Of a stretch of DNA of 64,000 bases, positions 42,635-50,585 are shown one piece after another (position 1 is the stretch's first letter; every line of letters starts with the position of its first letter). The notes under the pieces were generated by a model that worked only from the letters and a program-made list of their open reading frames with translations, made no database searches and was not told where the DNA came from. The translations under genes and the position numbers were made by a program. The stretch lies in NCBI GenBank assembly GCA_001443495.1, contig LDXR01000014.1, positions 8,684 to 72,683 of the forward strand. The letters run 5' to 3'. The DNA comes from a candidate division NC10 bacterium CSP1-5. GTDB lineage: Bacteria > Methylomirabilota > Methylomirabilia > Methylomirabilales > CSP1-5.

Positions 42635-43891
42635 TCAGAGGTTGTCCGGAATCTCTTCGCCGCGAATGAGATCCTCGTAACGCTCCCGCGCCCGGATCAG
42701 GAAGTGCCGATCGCCCCTGACCAGGACCTCGGCGGCCCGAGGTCGGGCGTTATAGTTCGAGGCCATGGTAAATCCGTAGGCGCCGGCGCTCATCACCGCC
42801 AAGAGCTCTCCGGGCTCCACCATGGCGATCTCCCGATCCTTCGCCAAGAAGTCTCCCGACTCGCAGATCGGGCCAACCACATCCACGGTGAGGCGCTGCC
42901 GCCCTTCCTGCCGCCGGACGGGCTGGATGGCGTGGTACGAGCCATACAGGCTCGGGCGGATCAGGTCGTTCATCCCCGCATCCACAATGATAAAATCCTT
43001 CGTGGGGGTCCGTTTCGTGTAGAGGACCCTGGTCACGAGGATCCCGGCGTTCCCGACAATCACGCGTCCCGGCTCAAAGAGGATGGTACATCCCAGATCC
43101 TTCAGGATGGGGATGACCGCCCGGGCCATCTCGGTCGGGTGCGGCGGCGTCTCGTCTCCATACGGGATCCCCAGCCCGCCGCCCACATCGAGGTACCGAA
43201 TATCCATCCCACGCGTGCGCAGCTCACGGATCAACTCGGCAATGCGGGTCAGGCTATCGACGAAGGGACTCACATCGGTGATCTGCGAGCCGATATGGGT
43301 ATGGATTCCGACGATGGCGATGTGGGACAGCGTCTGCGCCAGCTGATACTCCTCCAAGGCGATCGAGATGTCTATGCCGAACTTGCTCTTCCTGAGCCCG
43401 GTGGAGATGTACGGATGCGTCTTGGGATCCACATCGGGGTTCACCCGAACGGCCACCCGTCCCACCGTCCCCATCTCTCCCGCCACCTGATTGAGCAGAC
43501 GTAGCTCTTGCGAGGATTCCACATTGAACATGAGGATGTCCGCCTTGAGGGCTTCCTGCATCTCCTCCCGATTCTTCCCCACCCCGGCGAAGACAATCCG
43601 CTCGGGAGGTATGCCTGCGTAGAGCGCCCGGAAGAGCTCTCCGCCCGAGACCACGTCCGCCCCACCGCCCATCGTGGCGAAGAGCTTCAGGATAGCGAGG
43701 CTGGCGTTCGCCTTGACGGCAAAGCAGATCAGACGCGGAACCTCCCGGAAGGCCTCATCGAAGACGCGAAAATGGCGGGTGAGGGTGGCGTGACTGTACA
43801 GATAGAAGGGGGTCCCAACCTCATCGGCAAGGGCCGAGATGGGGACCTCTTCACAGTAGAGATCCTCACCCCGGTAGTGAAAGTGATGCAT
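42635..43891 (-). CDS. lysA: Diaminopimelate decarboxylase LysA
   Basis: ATG 43891 gives 418 residues. The PLP lysine is in CFAVKANASLAIL near residue 57. HTHIGSQI, DVGGGLGIPY, FEPGRVIVGNAG and the CESGDF segment that supplies the catalytic Cys are all present. It decarboxylates meso-DAP to lysine. It heads the lysA-dapA-dapB-dapL run. In related genomes argH and a small lipoprotein usually lie just upstream, but here a different gene block intervenes. Confidence 0.97.
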   Translation of the reverse strand: MHHFHYRGEDLYCEEVPISALADEVGTPFYLYSHATLTRHFRVFDEAFREVPRLICFAVKANASLAILKLFATMGGGADVVSGGELFRALYAGIPPERIVFAGVGKNREEMQEALKADILMFNVESSQELRLLNQVAGEMGTVGRVAVRVNPDVDPKTHPYISTGLRKSKFGIDISIALEEYQLAQTLSHIAIVGIHTHIGSQITDVSPFVDSLTRIAELIRELRTRGMDIRYLDVGGGLGIPYGDETPPHPTEMARAVIPILKDLGCTILFEPGRVIVGNAGILVTRVLYTKRTPTKDFIIVDAGMNDLIRPSLYGSYHAIQPVRRQEGRQRLTVDVVGPICESGDFLAKDREIAMVEPGELLAVMSAGAYGFTMASNYNARPRAAEVLVRGDRHFLIRARERYEDLIRGEEIPDNL

Positions 43892-43935
43892 GGATGAATG
43901 TCTCCCGCGCGGCGGGACTCTGTCGTACTTCTCGT

Positions 43936-43964
43936 TAGGTAGCACAGCCCTGGCAGCCTGTCAA
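43936..43964 (-). promoter_or_regulatory. Possible promoter of the lysA-dap operon
   Basis: An exact TTGACA on the minus strand is followed after 17 bases by TACCTA, preceded by TGC as in extended -10 boxes. The -10 is a poor match. Confidence 0.4.
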
Positions 43965-44027
43965 AGGGAAAGTAGGAGCGAGCGCCGCGGCGCGGCCGAT
44001 GCCGCGGCCCCCGTCACGATCGCCCCC

Positions 44028-44056
44028 TTGACTGGCGCTCCATCCTCCTTTAGCAT
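44028..44056 (+). promoter_or_regulatory. Possible promoter of the malate synthase gene
   Basis: TTGACT, 17 bases, TAGCAT on the plus strand, about 118 bases before the ATG. The spacing is ideal and the boxes are five and four matches of six. Confidence 0.5.
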
Positions 44057-44173
44057 CTGGCTATTTCCGCCGCCGGTAGCATCCAGGGGGGGGCCCGTAC
44101 GGCAGCCGGGTCCAGGCGGCCCGGTGGTTCAATGTAGGCATGCCCACAGGGACATGCTGAGGAGGCCGAGGCC

Positions 44174-46483
44174 ATGATCATCCGCGAGGACATCGCCCAA
44201 ACCTTTCCGGAGCTCTTCGGGACCAAGAAAGTCAACGGCCGGGAAGTCGACGTCGAACAGCTGATCGTCGCGCTCACCCGCGAGCTGGCTCCCGAGATCG
44301 CGAAGGCCCTCACCGCGCGCCGGGAGCTCCTCGCATCCTCCGCGCCGGTCAGGGAGAAATACGCCTGGCCGAAGTGGGACGACACCTTCGACGACCCCGT
44401 GACGGGGAAGCCCTGGACCTTTCACCAGATCGTCCAGGGCATGATCGACAACTTCCTCGGCCAGGACAGCCAGTGGCGCTGGCGCCTCAACGACGAGGTG
44501 CCCATCCCGAAGGACGCCCATCCGTTGACGAACCCCGGCCTGGAACTCACGGGCCCGTGGCATCCGCTCGACATGGCCTTCAACGCCTTGAACAGCGCGG
44601 CGCCCATAAACATGCCGGACTTCGAGGACGCCTCGCCCCCTCATTTCCGGCCCGACGGCGCGCCTAAGAATCAGCCCATCGGGGTCTTCGCGGCCATGCA
44701 GAACGCCAAAGACATTATGGAGGGCCGCTGGGCCGACCGTCCCTACGAGGTGGTGAAAAAAGGCCAGCCTCGCGTGTACCGGATCAAGAAGTCCCCGGCC
44801 GAGTGGCCGACCCGGTTCGCCCGGCCTCCCGGGATGCACGTGCAGTACGACCACATCACGGTGGACGGCCGGCCTGTGCCCGCCATGATCCCCATTACCA
44901 TCCTCTGGGCCGTCAACACCTATGACGGCCTCACGCGCGCCGGCACCGGCATGTACTACTACATCCCGAAGATCCAGACCCCGCAGGAGGCCCTGATTCT
45001 CGAGAAGCTCCTGGTGCGGGTGGAGGAGGCGATCGGCGTGCGGCCGGGGACCTTCAAGATCAAGATCCTGTATGAGGAGGGCAACGCGGGCCGGTTCCTG
45101 CCCGCGATCGCCTGGGTGCTGCGGCGCCGGCTCCTGGGGACGAACGTCGGCCGCTGGGACTACCTGGGCAGCCTCATCGAGATGTGGAAGGACGACCCGC
45201 AGGGCGTCTTTCCGGATCCGCAGTCGATCGGCATGGCCTCGCCGAACATGATCGCGTACCAGCGGTACAACGCGCTGATGATGCTCATGGCCGGCATGAA
45301 GAACGGCGAGCTCAGCCATGGGGGCCCCATCGGCGGCATGGCCGCGGTCATGATTTACCCGCAGGCCGACCCGTATGGCCGCGCCAGCTACAACCCGCTC
45401 GCGCTCCGCGCCATTGTCATCGACAAGCTCAGAGAGCGCCTGCTGGGCCTCCTGTTCGTGCCCGACGGACCCTTCCCCGCCGGGCAGCAGCCCACCCTGG
45501 AAGAGATCCTCTCCGGCCGGGTCAGGGGACGCCTCTACGATGCCTATCGGCAGAGTTGGGTCGCCAGCCCGGAGCCGGCTTACGTCGCCGCGGGCAACGG
45601 GCCCCTCCAGGCGCCGGTGACGCAGCTCCAGGCCCTCGTCGATGCGCCGCGCGAGACCGTGGACGTGAAGGGCAAACCGGTGCCGACGGTCGCCAGCGGT
45701 CTCAGCGACGCGGAGCGGTCCCTCCTCCAATCCCGCGACCTGCTGAACGCGCAAGGCAAGATCACGGCCTGGGTCATCACGAAGGACATGTACGACACGC
45801 CGGAGAAGCTCTTCACGCGAGAGCTCTGGGAGGACATCTACGGGGTGCCGAAGGGCGACATCACGATCGAGAACATCCAGCACGCCTTCTACATGGCCGC
45901 GAACTACGGCTTCCAGATCCTCAACGGCAACTTCGCGGCCGCCATCGACGACTACGAGCTCCACCTCAGGTTCATGAACGACCTCGCCACCTATCGGATC
46001 GACGTCTCCTGGCTCTGGGCCCTCATCCATCACCGGGCCGCCATCACGAAGGACGGCTACCTCAAAGGCCCGGCCCTCACCGAGGACGGGCTCGTCCCGG
46101 CCCAGAACGCCTTCCAGGTCAAGGCGGGTACCCGCTTCACGAAAGAGCTGTTCGAGAAGTTGTGGGACTCCCACAACGAGTGGACGTACGCGTTCTTCGC
46201 CGAGCTGGACCGCCGCGGCGACCCGGGCCGCTTCGACCGCGCCAAGGCGCCCGTCATCATGGAGCTCCTCAAGCGGCAGCTCCTCTGCCCCCGCTACATC
46301 CAGCACAGCGCCCGCGTGCTCTTCGTCGCGGGGGAGGCAAACAGCCAGGAGCACACGCAGATCTTCGAGGCGATCTTCGACCTCTCCCGCGAGGAGATCG
46401 TCAAGCGCGTCCAGGCGGGCACCATGAGCAAAAAGGCCCTGGCCGCCCACGACTACGTGTACGACCTCTTCCTCGCTCACTGA
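44174..46483 (+). CDS. Malate synthase family protein, large variant
   Basis: The 769-residue protein matches the malate synthase barrel: TFHQIVQGM, RPPGMHVQYDHITVDG (catalytic Arg near 217), GTGMYYYIPKIQTPQEA, KIKILYEEGNAG (metal Glu near 301), LGTNVGRWDYL (metal Asp 329), GGMAAVMIYPQADP and MNDLATYRIDVSWLWALIHH, which parallels the MEDAATAEISR region and puts the catalytic Asp near 603. The reaction would be acetyl-CoA plus glyoxylate to malate. It is longer than the roughly 530-residue A form, with extra sequence near residues 420-460, and it is not the G form. No isocitrate lyase is seen here, so another acyl-CoA or oxo acid is possible. Ribosome site GAGGAGG. Confidence 0.8.
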   Translation: MIIREDIAQTFPELFGTKKVNGREVDVEQLIVALTRELAPEIAKALTARRELLASSAPVREKYAWPKWDDTFDDPVTGKPWTFHQIVQGMIDNFLGQDSQWRWRLNDEVPIPKDAHPLTNPGLELTGPWHPLDMAFNALNSAAPINMPDFEDASPPHFRPDGAPKNQPIGVFAAMQNAKDIMEGRWADRPYEVVKKGQPRVYRIKKSPAEWPTRFARPPGMHVQYDHITVDGRPVPAMIPITILWAVNTYDGLTRAGTGMYYYIPKIQTPQEALILEKLLVRVEEAIGVRPGTFKIKILYEEGNAGRFLPAIAWVLRRRLLGTNVGRWDYLGSLIEMWKDDPQGVFPDPQSIGMASPNMIAYQRYNALMMLMAGMKNGELSHGGPIGGMAAVMIYPQADPYGRASYNPLALRAIVIDKLRERLLGLLFVPDGPFPAGQQPTLEEILSGRVRGRLYDAYRQSWVASPEPAYVAAGNGPLQAPVTQLQALVDAPRETVDVKGKPVPTVASGLSDAERSLLQSRDLLNAQGKITAWVITKDMYDTPEKLFTRELWEDIYGVPKGDITIENIQHAFYMAANYGFQILNGNFAAAIDDYELHLRFMNDLATYRIDVSWLWALIHHRAAITKDGYLKGPALTEDGLVPAQNAFQVKAGTRFTKELFEKLWDSHNEWTYAFFAELDRRGDPGRFDRAKAPVIMELLKRQLLCPRYIQHSARVLFVAGEANSQEHTQIFEAIFDLSREEIVKRVQAGTMSKKALAAHDYVYDLFLAH

Positions 46484-46700
46484 GGAGACCGACATAAGCG
46501 ATTCTTTCTTGGCAAGGCGAGTTGAAGGACATCCCCCCTGCCCCCTGGCATTGCACTGAGCGCAGGCACCCCGAAGGCGGCCGAAAATTCTTCTGGCCGA
46601 CCTCATTTTGAACTTGACAACTAACTGAGATGGCCCGATGACCGTCGCTGCCACAAACGGGTGGGCCAACCGCAGAAGTCCGGATCGAAAGGGAGCAGTG

Positions 46701-47816
46701 ATGACGAACATGAGGAAAGCGTTGAAGCCAGCGGTGTGGATGTTCTACGTGGTCATCGTCTTCGAGATCCTGTTCATGATCAGCCCCTTCGCCCTGTACT
46801 TCTACTCGGCGTATGGACCAACGCTCAACGTCTTCCACCGGTGGCCCTGGACCGCGTGGCTCACCCAGTTTTTTCTGCCGCACATCTCGGAGACTAGCAG
46901 CCCGCTCCTCAACGCCCTGCCCGGGCTCGGCGGGCTGCTGATCCTCGCCGGCGCGGTGCTGTTCCTGGCCGGTGCGATCCCCGTCTACTGGGCAAAACTC
47001 CGGGGCCGCGGCCCGGTCACCGGCTGGCTCTACGCGCTCATCCGACATCCGCAGTATGTCGGACTGGCAGTGATAGGTCTAGGAACCCTGTTGATCTGGC
47101 CACGCTTCCTGGTACTTGTCACTTACGTCACGATGCTCTTCCTGTACGCCGTTCTGGCCCACTGGGAGGAAGAGCAGTGTCTGACCCGATTCGGCGAAGC
47201 CTACCGTGCTTATCAAGCCCGGACAGGGATGTTTCTGCCGCGAAGCCTGTCCAAGCGGCTCCCCCGGATCCTGCCGGTATCGACGAGCAAGAGGGTTCTC
47301 GCAGTCCTTGGGCTCTACGCGGTGCTACTCCCGGCGACGATCACGCTCGGCTTCGGCCTGCGCGACTATTCGCTCTCAAAGATCTCAGCTTTTTACACGA
47401 AAAGCACCGCAGTGCTCTCCCCCGCCCTCCTGACCGACCAGGAGTTGGGCGCGGCGTATCGCACGGCGATAGCCGACACTAGAGTGCAAAAAGCAATTAT
47501 CGCTGCCCGTCCGGCAAAGCTCATCGTCTACGTCGTGCCCGTGGAGTGGTACCTCCCGGATCTCCCCATCGAGGCGGTCCACAAGTCCGGAGGTCATCAG
47601 ACGCGAGCCGACTTCGACCGGCGACACTACAAGGTGCTCTTCACCGCGGCACGAATCCACACGGTGGAAGCCACAGAGAGGGACATCATCACATCTGCCT
47701 ACGGCCGGGACCCGATCGTGCTGGCAAAAGTCGATATTTCTGTCCCGGAGGTGAGCGGGATCGACACACCACCGCCCCATGTGGTCTGGGGCGACATCCC
47801 CACCCCGATGTTTTGA
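46701..47816 (+). CDS. Isoprenylcysteine methyltransferase-like membrane protein with extra C-terminal domain
   Basis: ATG 46701 after GGGAGC gives 371 residues. The N-terminal 170 residues hold about four membrane spans and the ICMT/PEMT-type motif ALIRHPQYVGLAVIGLG, followed by HWEEEQCLTRFGEAYRAYQAR, the SAM-binding end of these methyltransferases. After another span near residue 195 comes a soluble domain of about 150 residues with no recognised family. Such enzymes methylate small hydrophobic or protein-thiol groups at the membrane. The substrate is unknown. It follows the malate synthase on the same strand. Confidence 0.75.
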   Translation: MTNMRKALKPAVWMFYVVIVFEILFMISPFALYFYSAYGPTLNVFHRWPWTAWLTQFFLPHISETSSPLLNALPGLGGLLILAGAVLFLAGAIPVYWAKLRGRGPVTGWLYALIRHPQYVGLAVIGLGTLLIWPRFLVLVTYVTMLFLYAVLAHWEEEQCLTRFGEAYRAYQARTGMFLPRSLSKRLPRILPVSTSKRVLAVLGLYAVLLPATITLGFGLRDYSLSKISAFYTKSTAVLSPALLTDQELGAAYRTAIADTRVQKAIIAARPAKLIVYVVPVEWYLPDLPIEAVHKSGGHQTRADFDRRHYKVLFTAARIHTVEATERDIITSAYGRDPIVLAKVDISVPEVSGIDTPPPHVVWGDIPTPMF

Positions 47817-47881
47817 AGCCGCAATCTGATCCCGATTCCGTTTGACTTTCCCCCGGTCACTTCCCATAATTCCATCCCACT

Positions 47882-48682
47882 ATGCCAATCGCGCCGCCGA
47901 GGCGGCTTCATCGGGAACGCCTTCGGATTGATAGACTGCCGGTTGCGTACGCTCGCGCGGGGGCGCGATGGCCCCTGTGGCGTGACCGCCTAGTCCTGAT
48001 TCACGGCAGTGGGTGCAGCGCCGACTCCTGGCGGTACCAGCTGGACGGCCTCTCCAAAGACTTCGCGGTGGTCGCGGTGGACCTGCCAGGGCATGGCACC
48101 TCCGAGCCGGTGAGCGACCCATCTATCAAGCGGTACGCCCTGACGGTGAAAGGGCTGCTCCAACGAGTTGGAAGAAGAAAGGTCTTTTTGGCGGGCCACT
48201 CGATGGGCGGGGCCGTTGCGCTCCAGGTCGCCCTGGAACATCCGGAGCTACTCAAGGGCGTGATCCTCGTCGCAACGGCGGCCTACCTTGATATGCTGGC
48301 GCTCACGCCCAACATGCTCCTGTGGGCGGCGGCCACCATTCCGCATAAGTTCAAGGGGATGTTCTTCTCGAGTCTGGTCACGAAGGAGGCACTGGCCATG
48401 GCGCGAGATGATGTCCGGCGCTGCAGCCTGGAGACGATCCTGGGCGATTTCGCCGCCTGCCGCAACTTTGATTTCAGGGGTCAGCTCAAAGGGCTCAAGC
48501 TGCCAACGCTGATCCTGTGCGGGAGCGAAGACCGGATGACGCCGGTCCGTCACTCCAAGCGTCTACATCAAGAGATATCCGGATCCACTCTGAGGGTGAT
48601 CGAGAAGGGAGGGCACATGCTCCCCCTTGAAGCACCGAAAGAGGTCAACGCCGCCATCCGGGAGTTCATCCGAAGGGTCTAG
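47882..48682 (+). CDS. Alpha/beta hydrolase
   Basis: The 266-residue protein has the fold's oxyanion HGSGCSADSW, DLPGHGTSEP, the nucleophile elbow GHSMGG (Ser near residue 103), an Asp in CGSEDRMTP and a His in EKGGHMLPLE near 242, giving a complete triad. Close relatives include esterases and C-C bond hydrolases, and the cap region around residues 135-185 is helical. The ribosome site before ATG 47882 is weak. Substrate unknown. It is the third plus-strand gene of the block between lysA and argH. Confidence 0.88.
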   Translation: MPIAPPRRLHRERLRIDRLPVAYARAGARWPLWRDRLVLIHGSGCSADSWRYQLDGLSKDFAVVAVDLPGHGTSEPVSDPSIKRYALTVKGLLQRVGRRKVFLAGHSMGGAVALQVALEHPELLKGVILVATAAYLDMLALTPNMLLWAAATIPHKFKGMFFSSLVTKEALAMARDDVRRCSLETILGDFAACRNFDFRGQLKGLKLPTLILCGSEDRMTPVRHSKRLHQEISGSTLRVIEKGGHMLPLEAPKEVNAAIREFIRRV

Positions 48683-48703
48683 GGCCGACGTGGGTCGTGA
48701 CTG

Positions 48704-50017
48704 CTATTTCGATCTCTTCTTCGGCTTGAGCCTCAGGGCCTTGACGGCCGACGCCGCGTCGATGACCCCATAGCCTAGGTCGTAGTCCCAGCCGTTGCCC
48801 TCCAGATCGCGGGTGGTGCGCTGCAGCAGACCCTTCAACTGGGCGGGGCCGAGCTTCTTGGTGGAGACCTTCTGGCGAATTGCACCAGCCACCCCGGCAG
48901 CGACCGGGGATGCAGCCGACGTTCCACCATCGGCCGGGTAGACCCCAGAGCCCCGGAAGTGGCTGTAGGCTGCGAGATCGGGCTTACGATTATACAGCCC
49001 TCCCGGCCCCTGGGACGAGTAGCCCAACCGGCGATCGGTCACGGTCACGGCGGCCACGGTCACCACGTCGGGATGCGAGTTTGCGCCATGGATGCTCGCT
49101 CCAGGGCCGGTGTCCCCGGTGCCACACCGGCCATCAGGGCATTCGGCGCCACAGTTGCCCGCCGCAAAGAAGACGTCTGCGCCCGCCGCCACCAGGCTGG
49201 CCACGATCTGGTTGAAGGGGTGCTCTGGATTGGCGCTATAGTTCTCGGGCGAGCCGATGGGCGCGTCTTCGGAGCGATCGAACATGCCCCAACTGTTGTT
49301 GACGACCAACGGACCGGGCTCGCGGTCCAGCTGATCCCTGAGGTCAGCGAAGGCAGCGATGGCATCCGACAGAAACGCGGTCCAGGTCCCGGCCTGAGAC
49401 TGAAGCAGGGCGTAGTCGAGGATGCGCGCCTCAGGGGACGCGATGCGGACGTCATGGGCCACCATCGTCCCATGATCCGGAGGCGTAGAGCCTGGCACGT
49501 ACCCCGGAAAGGGGGCCCAGCCCCCGGCGACCGGGATGCGGCTGCCATCGATGCCGGTGTCCACCACCGCCACACGCACCCGCCGTCCGGTGAGGCCTAC
49601 GCGGCGCAATATCGCAACCCCCAACTTGCGGGCCACGTCGCGGTCACTGCCGATCGGGCGGTCACCGCAGTAGGGGGCAGGAAAGGGGGCAACCGAGGGA
49701 TCGGCGAACACCCCGACCACATCCTGCGCGCGGTCGTGGCGGAGGCGTGCGATGGCGTCTTCGTCCTCGAACTCACACCGCACGCTATACATGGTGACCG
49801 CCTCAACGTCGCCATAATTGAAGCCTCGGGCGGCGGGGCGTTCCGCGGCAGGGCCAATCCGACCCAGGATCCGAACCGGATGGTATCTCTCATCGAACAC
49901 CATCCCGCTGACTTTGATCGCGGTCTCAAGCAGGGAACCGACCAGGGCAAACGATCGGCGGCCCCACGCCTGCTGCAATGGCTTCCGGCTCCGGAGTAAC
50001 ACGATGCGGCGATGCAC
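48704..50017 (-). CDS. S8 family serine peptidase (subtilase)
   Basis: GTG 50017 after GGAGGAGAAAG gives 437 residues. The catalytic residues are Asp153 (VAVVDTGID), His182 (PDHGTMVA) and Ser367 (GGTSAASPVAAG); the oxyanion Asn is in AAGNCG near 288. An N-terminal region of about 110 residues precedes the catalytic domain, but no clear signal peptide is seen, so it may be cytoplasmic or exported another way. The His context (DHGTMVA rather than HGTHVA) is less usual. A small I9-like gene lies immediately upstream, suggesting a chaperone or inhibitor in trans. Confidence 0.9.
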   Translation of the reverse strand: MHRRIVLLRSRKPLQQAWGRRSFALVGSLLETAIKVSGMVFDERYHPVRILGRIGPAAERPAARGFNYGDVEAVTMYSVRCEFEDEDAIARLRHDRAQDVVGVFADPSVAPFPAPYCGDRPIGSDRDVARKLGVAILRRVGLTGRRVRVAVVDTGIDGSRIPVAGGWAPFPGYVPGSTPPDHGTMVAHDVRIASPEARILDYALLQSQAGTWTAFLSDAIAAFADLRDQLDREPGPLVVNNSWGMFDRSEDAPIGSPENYSANPEHPFNQIVASLVAAGADVFFAAGNCGAECPDGRCGTGDTGPGASIHGANSHPDVVTVAAVTVTDRRLGYSSQGPGGLYNRKPDLAAYSHFRGSGVYPADGGTSAASPVAAGVAGAIRQKVSTKKLGPAQLKGLLQRTTRDLEGNGWDYDLGYGVIDAASAVKALRLKPKKRSK

Positions 50018-50119
50018 CTTTCTCCTCCCAGCGTCAATGAATCACGATGGCGATGGGTCAACGACTGTCTTGTGCACCTCGTTGTCCCGTGGGTCGTTGT
50101 GTACGCGAACCAGATTCCG

Positions 50120-50380
50120 CTACCGGGACAGCGGCTGCTGGCGGGTATCGGCAAAGAAACGGATCCCGGGGATCTGCTCGGCTTTCGATCGCGCCTCGGG
50201 CGTGGCCGTTCCGCGCACCACGTACCGCCCGAGCTTCGGGTCAATCAGAACAGGCCCGTAGCTGCTGTCGAGTTCGATGCCTGTCGCTCCGAGGAGGTCG
50301 TGGACCGCCGCCATGTCAAGCCTCTGGCCCGGCCGGTCCACTTGGATGATGAAACGCGTGACAGATTGGGGTTGATGCAT
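50120..50380 (-). CDS. Small I9 inhibitor / subtilase propeptide-like protein
   Basis: ATG 50380 gives 86 residues: RFIIQVDRPGQ, a helix (AAVHDLLGATGIEL), then GRYVVRGTATPEARSKAEQIPGIRFFAD. This strand-helix-strand-strand-helix-strand order, with a final P-G-x-x-x-F-A-D, resembles the I9 fold of subtilisin propeptides, which fold the protease and then inhibit it. It lies about 100 bases upstream of the subtilase on the same strand. The identification rests on pattern and context, so confidence is moderate. The ribosome site is weak. Confidence 0.5.
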   Translation of the reverse strand: MHQPQSVTRFIIQVDRPGQRLDMAAVHDLLGATGIELDSSYGPVLIDPKLGRYVVRGTATPEARSKAEQIPGIRFFADTRQQPLSR

Positions 50381-50399
50381 CGCCCTGACGTGTCGCTTC

Positions 50400-50585
50400 T
50401 CAGACCAACCAATACATATACAGAAATTCGCCCCTCCGCGACGCAATACACTCAATCGCGGTGCAGGGGTCGAGGTACGAGGTTTGGGGAGGGGGTTCGG
50501 GCTTGGGGGGCCGGGGACCGTTCTTCACGCCACAGGCCGAGAGGAACCACACGACCACAAGGAGGACGATGATGACAGCCCTCAT
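50400..50585 (-). CDS. Small LptM-like lipoprotein
   Basis: The 61-residue product starts with a lipoprotein signal (VIIVLLVVVWFLSAC) whose lipobox ends LSAC-G at Cys18, followed by GVKNGPRPPKPEPPP. Tiny lipoproteins with CGxKGP and a proline-rich tail (YifL/LptM) help mature the LPS transporter LptD. They are regularly found beside argH or lysA in Gram-negative genomes. Its ATG overlaps the argH stop as ATGA. Two Cys follow near residues 41-46 (PCTAIEC), reminiscent of the disulfide role proposed for LptM. The last 15 residues look atypical. Confidence 0.7.
   Translation of the reverse strand: MRAVIIVLLVVVWFLSACGVKNGPRPPKPEPPPQTSYLDPCTAIECIASRRGEFLYMYWLV

Noticed and set aside
44129-46711. 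An 860-codon open frame on the minus strand opposite the malate synthase gene.
   Set aside because: It is the antisense shadow of a GC-rich gene. Its product is rich in Arg, Leu, Gly, Val and His and lacks motifs, while the plus strand has a ribosome site, a promoter and catalytic motifs.
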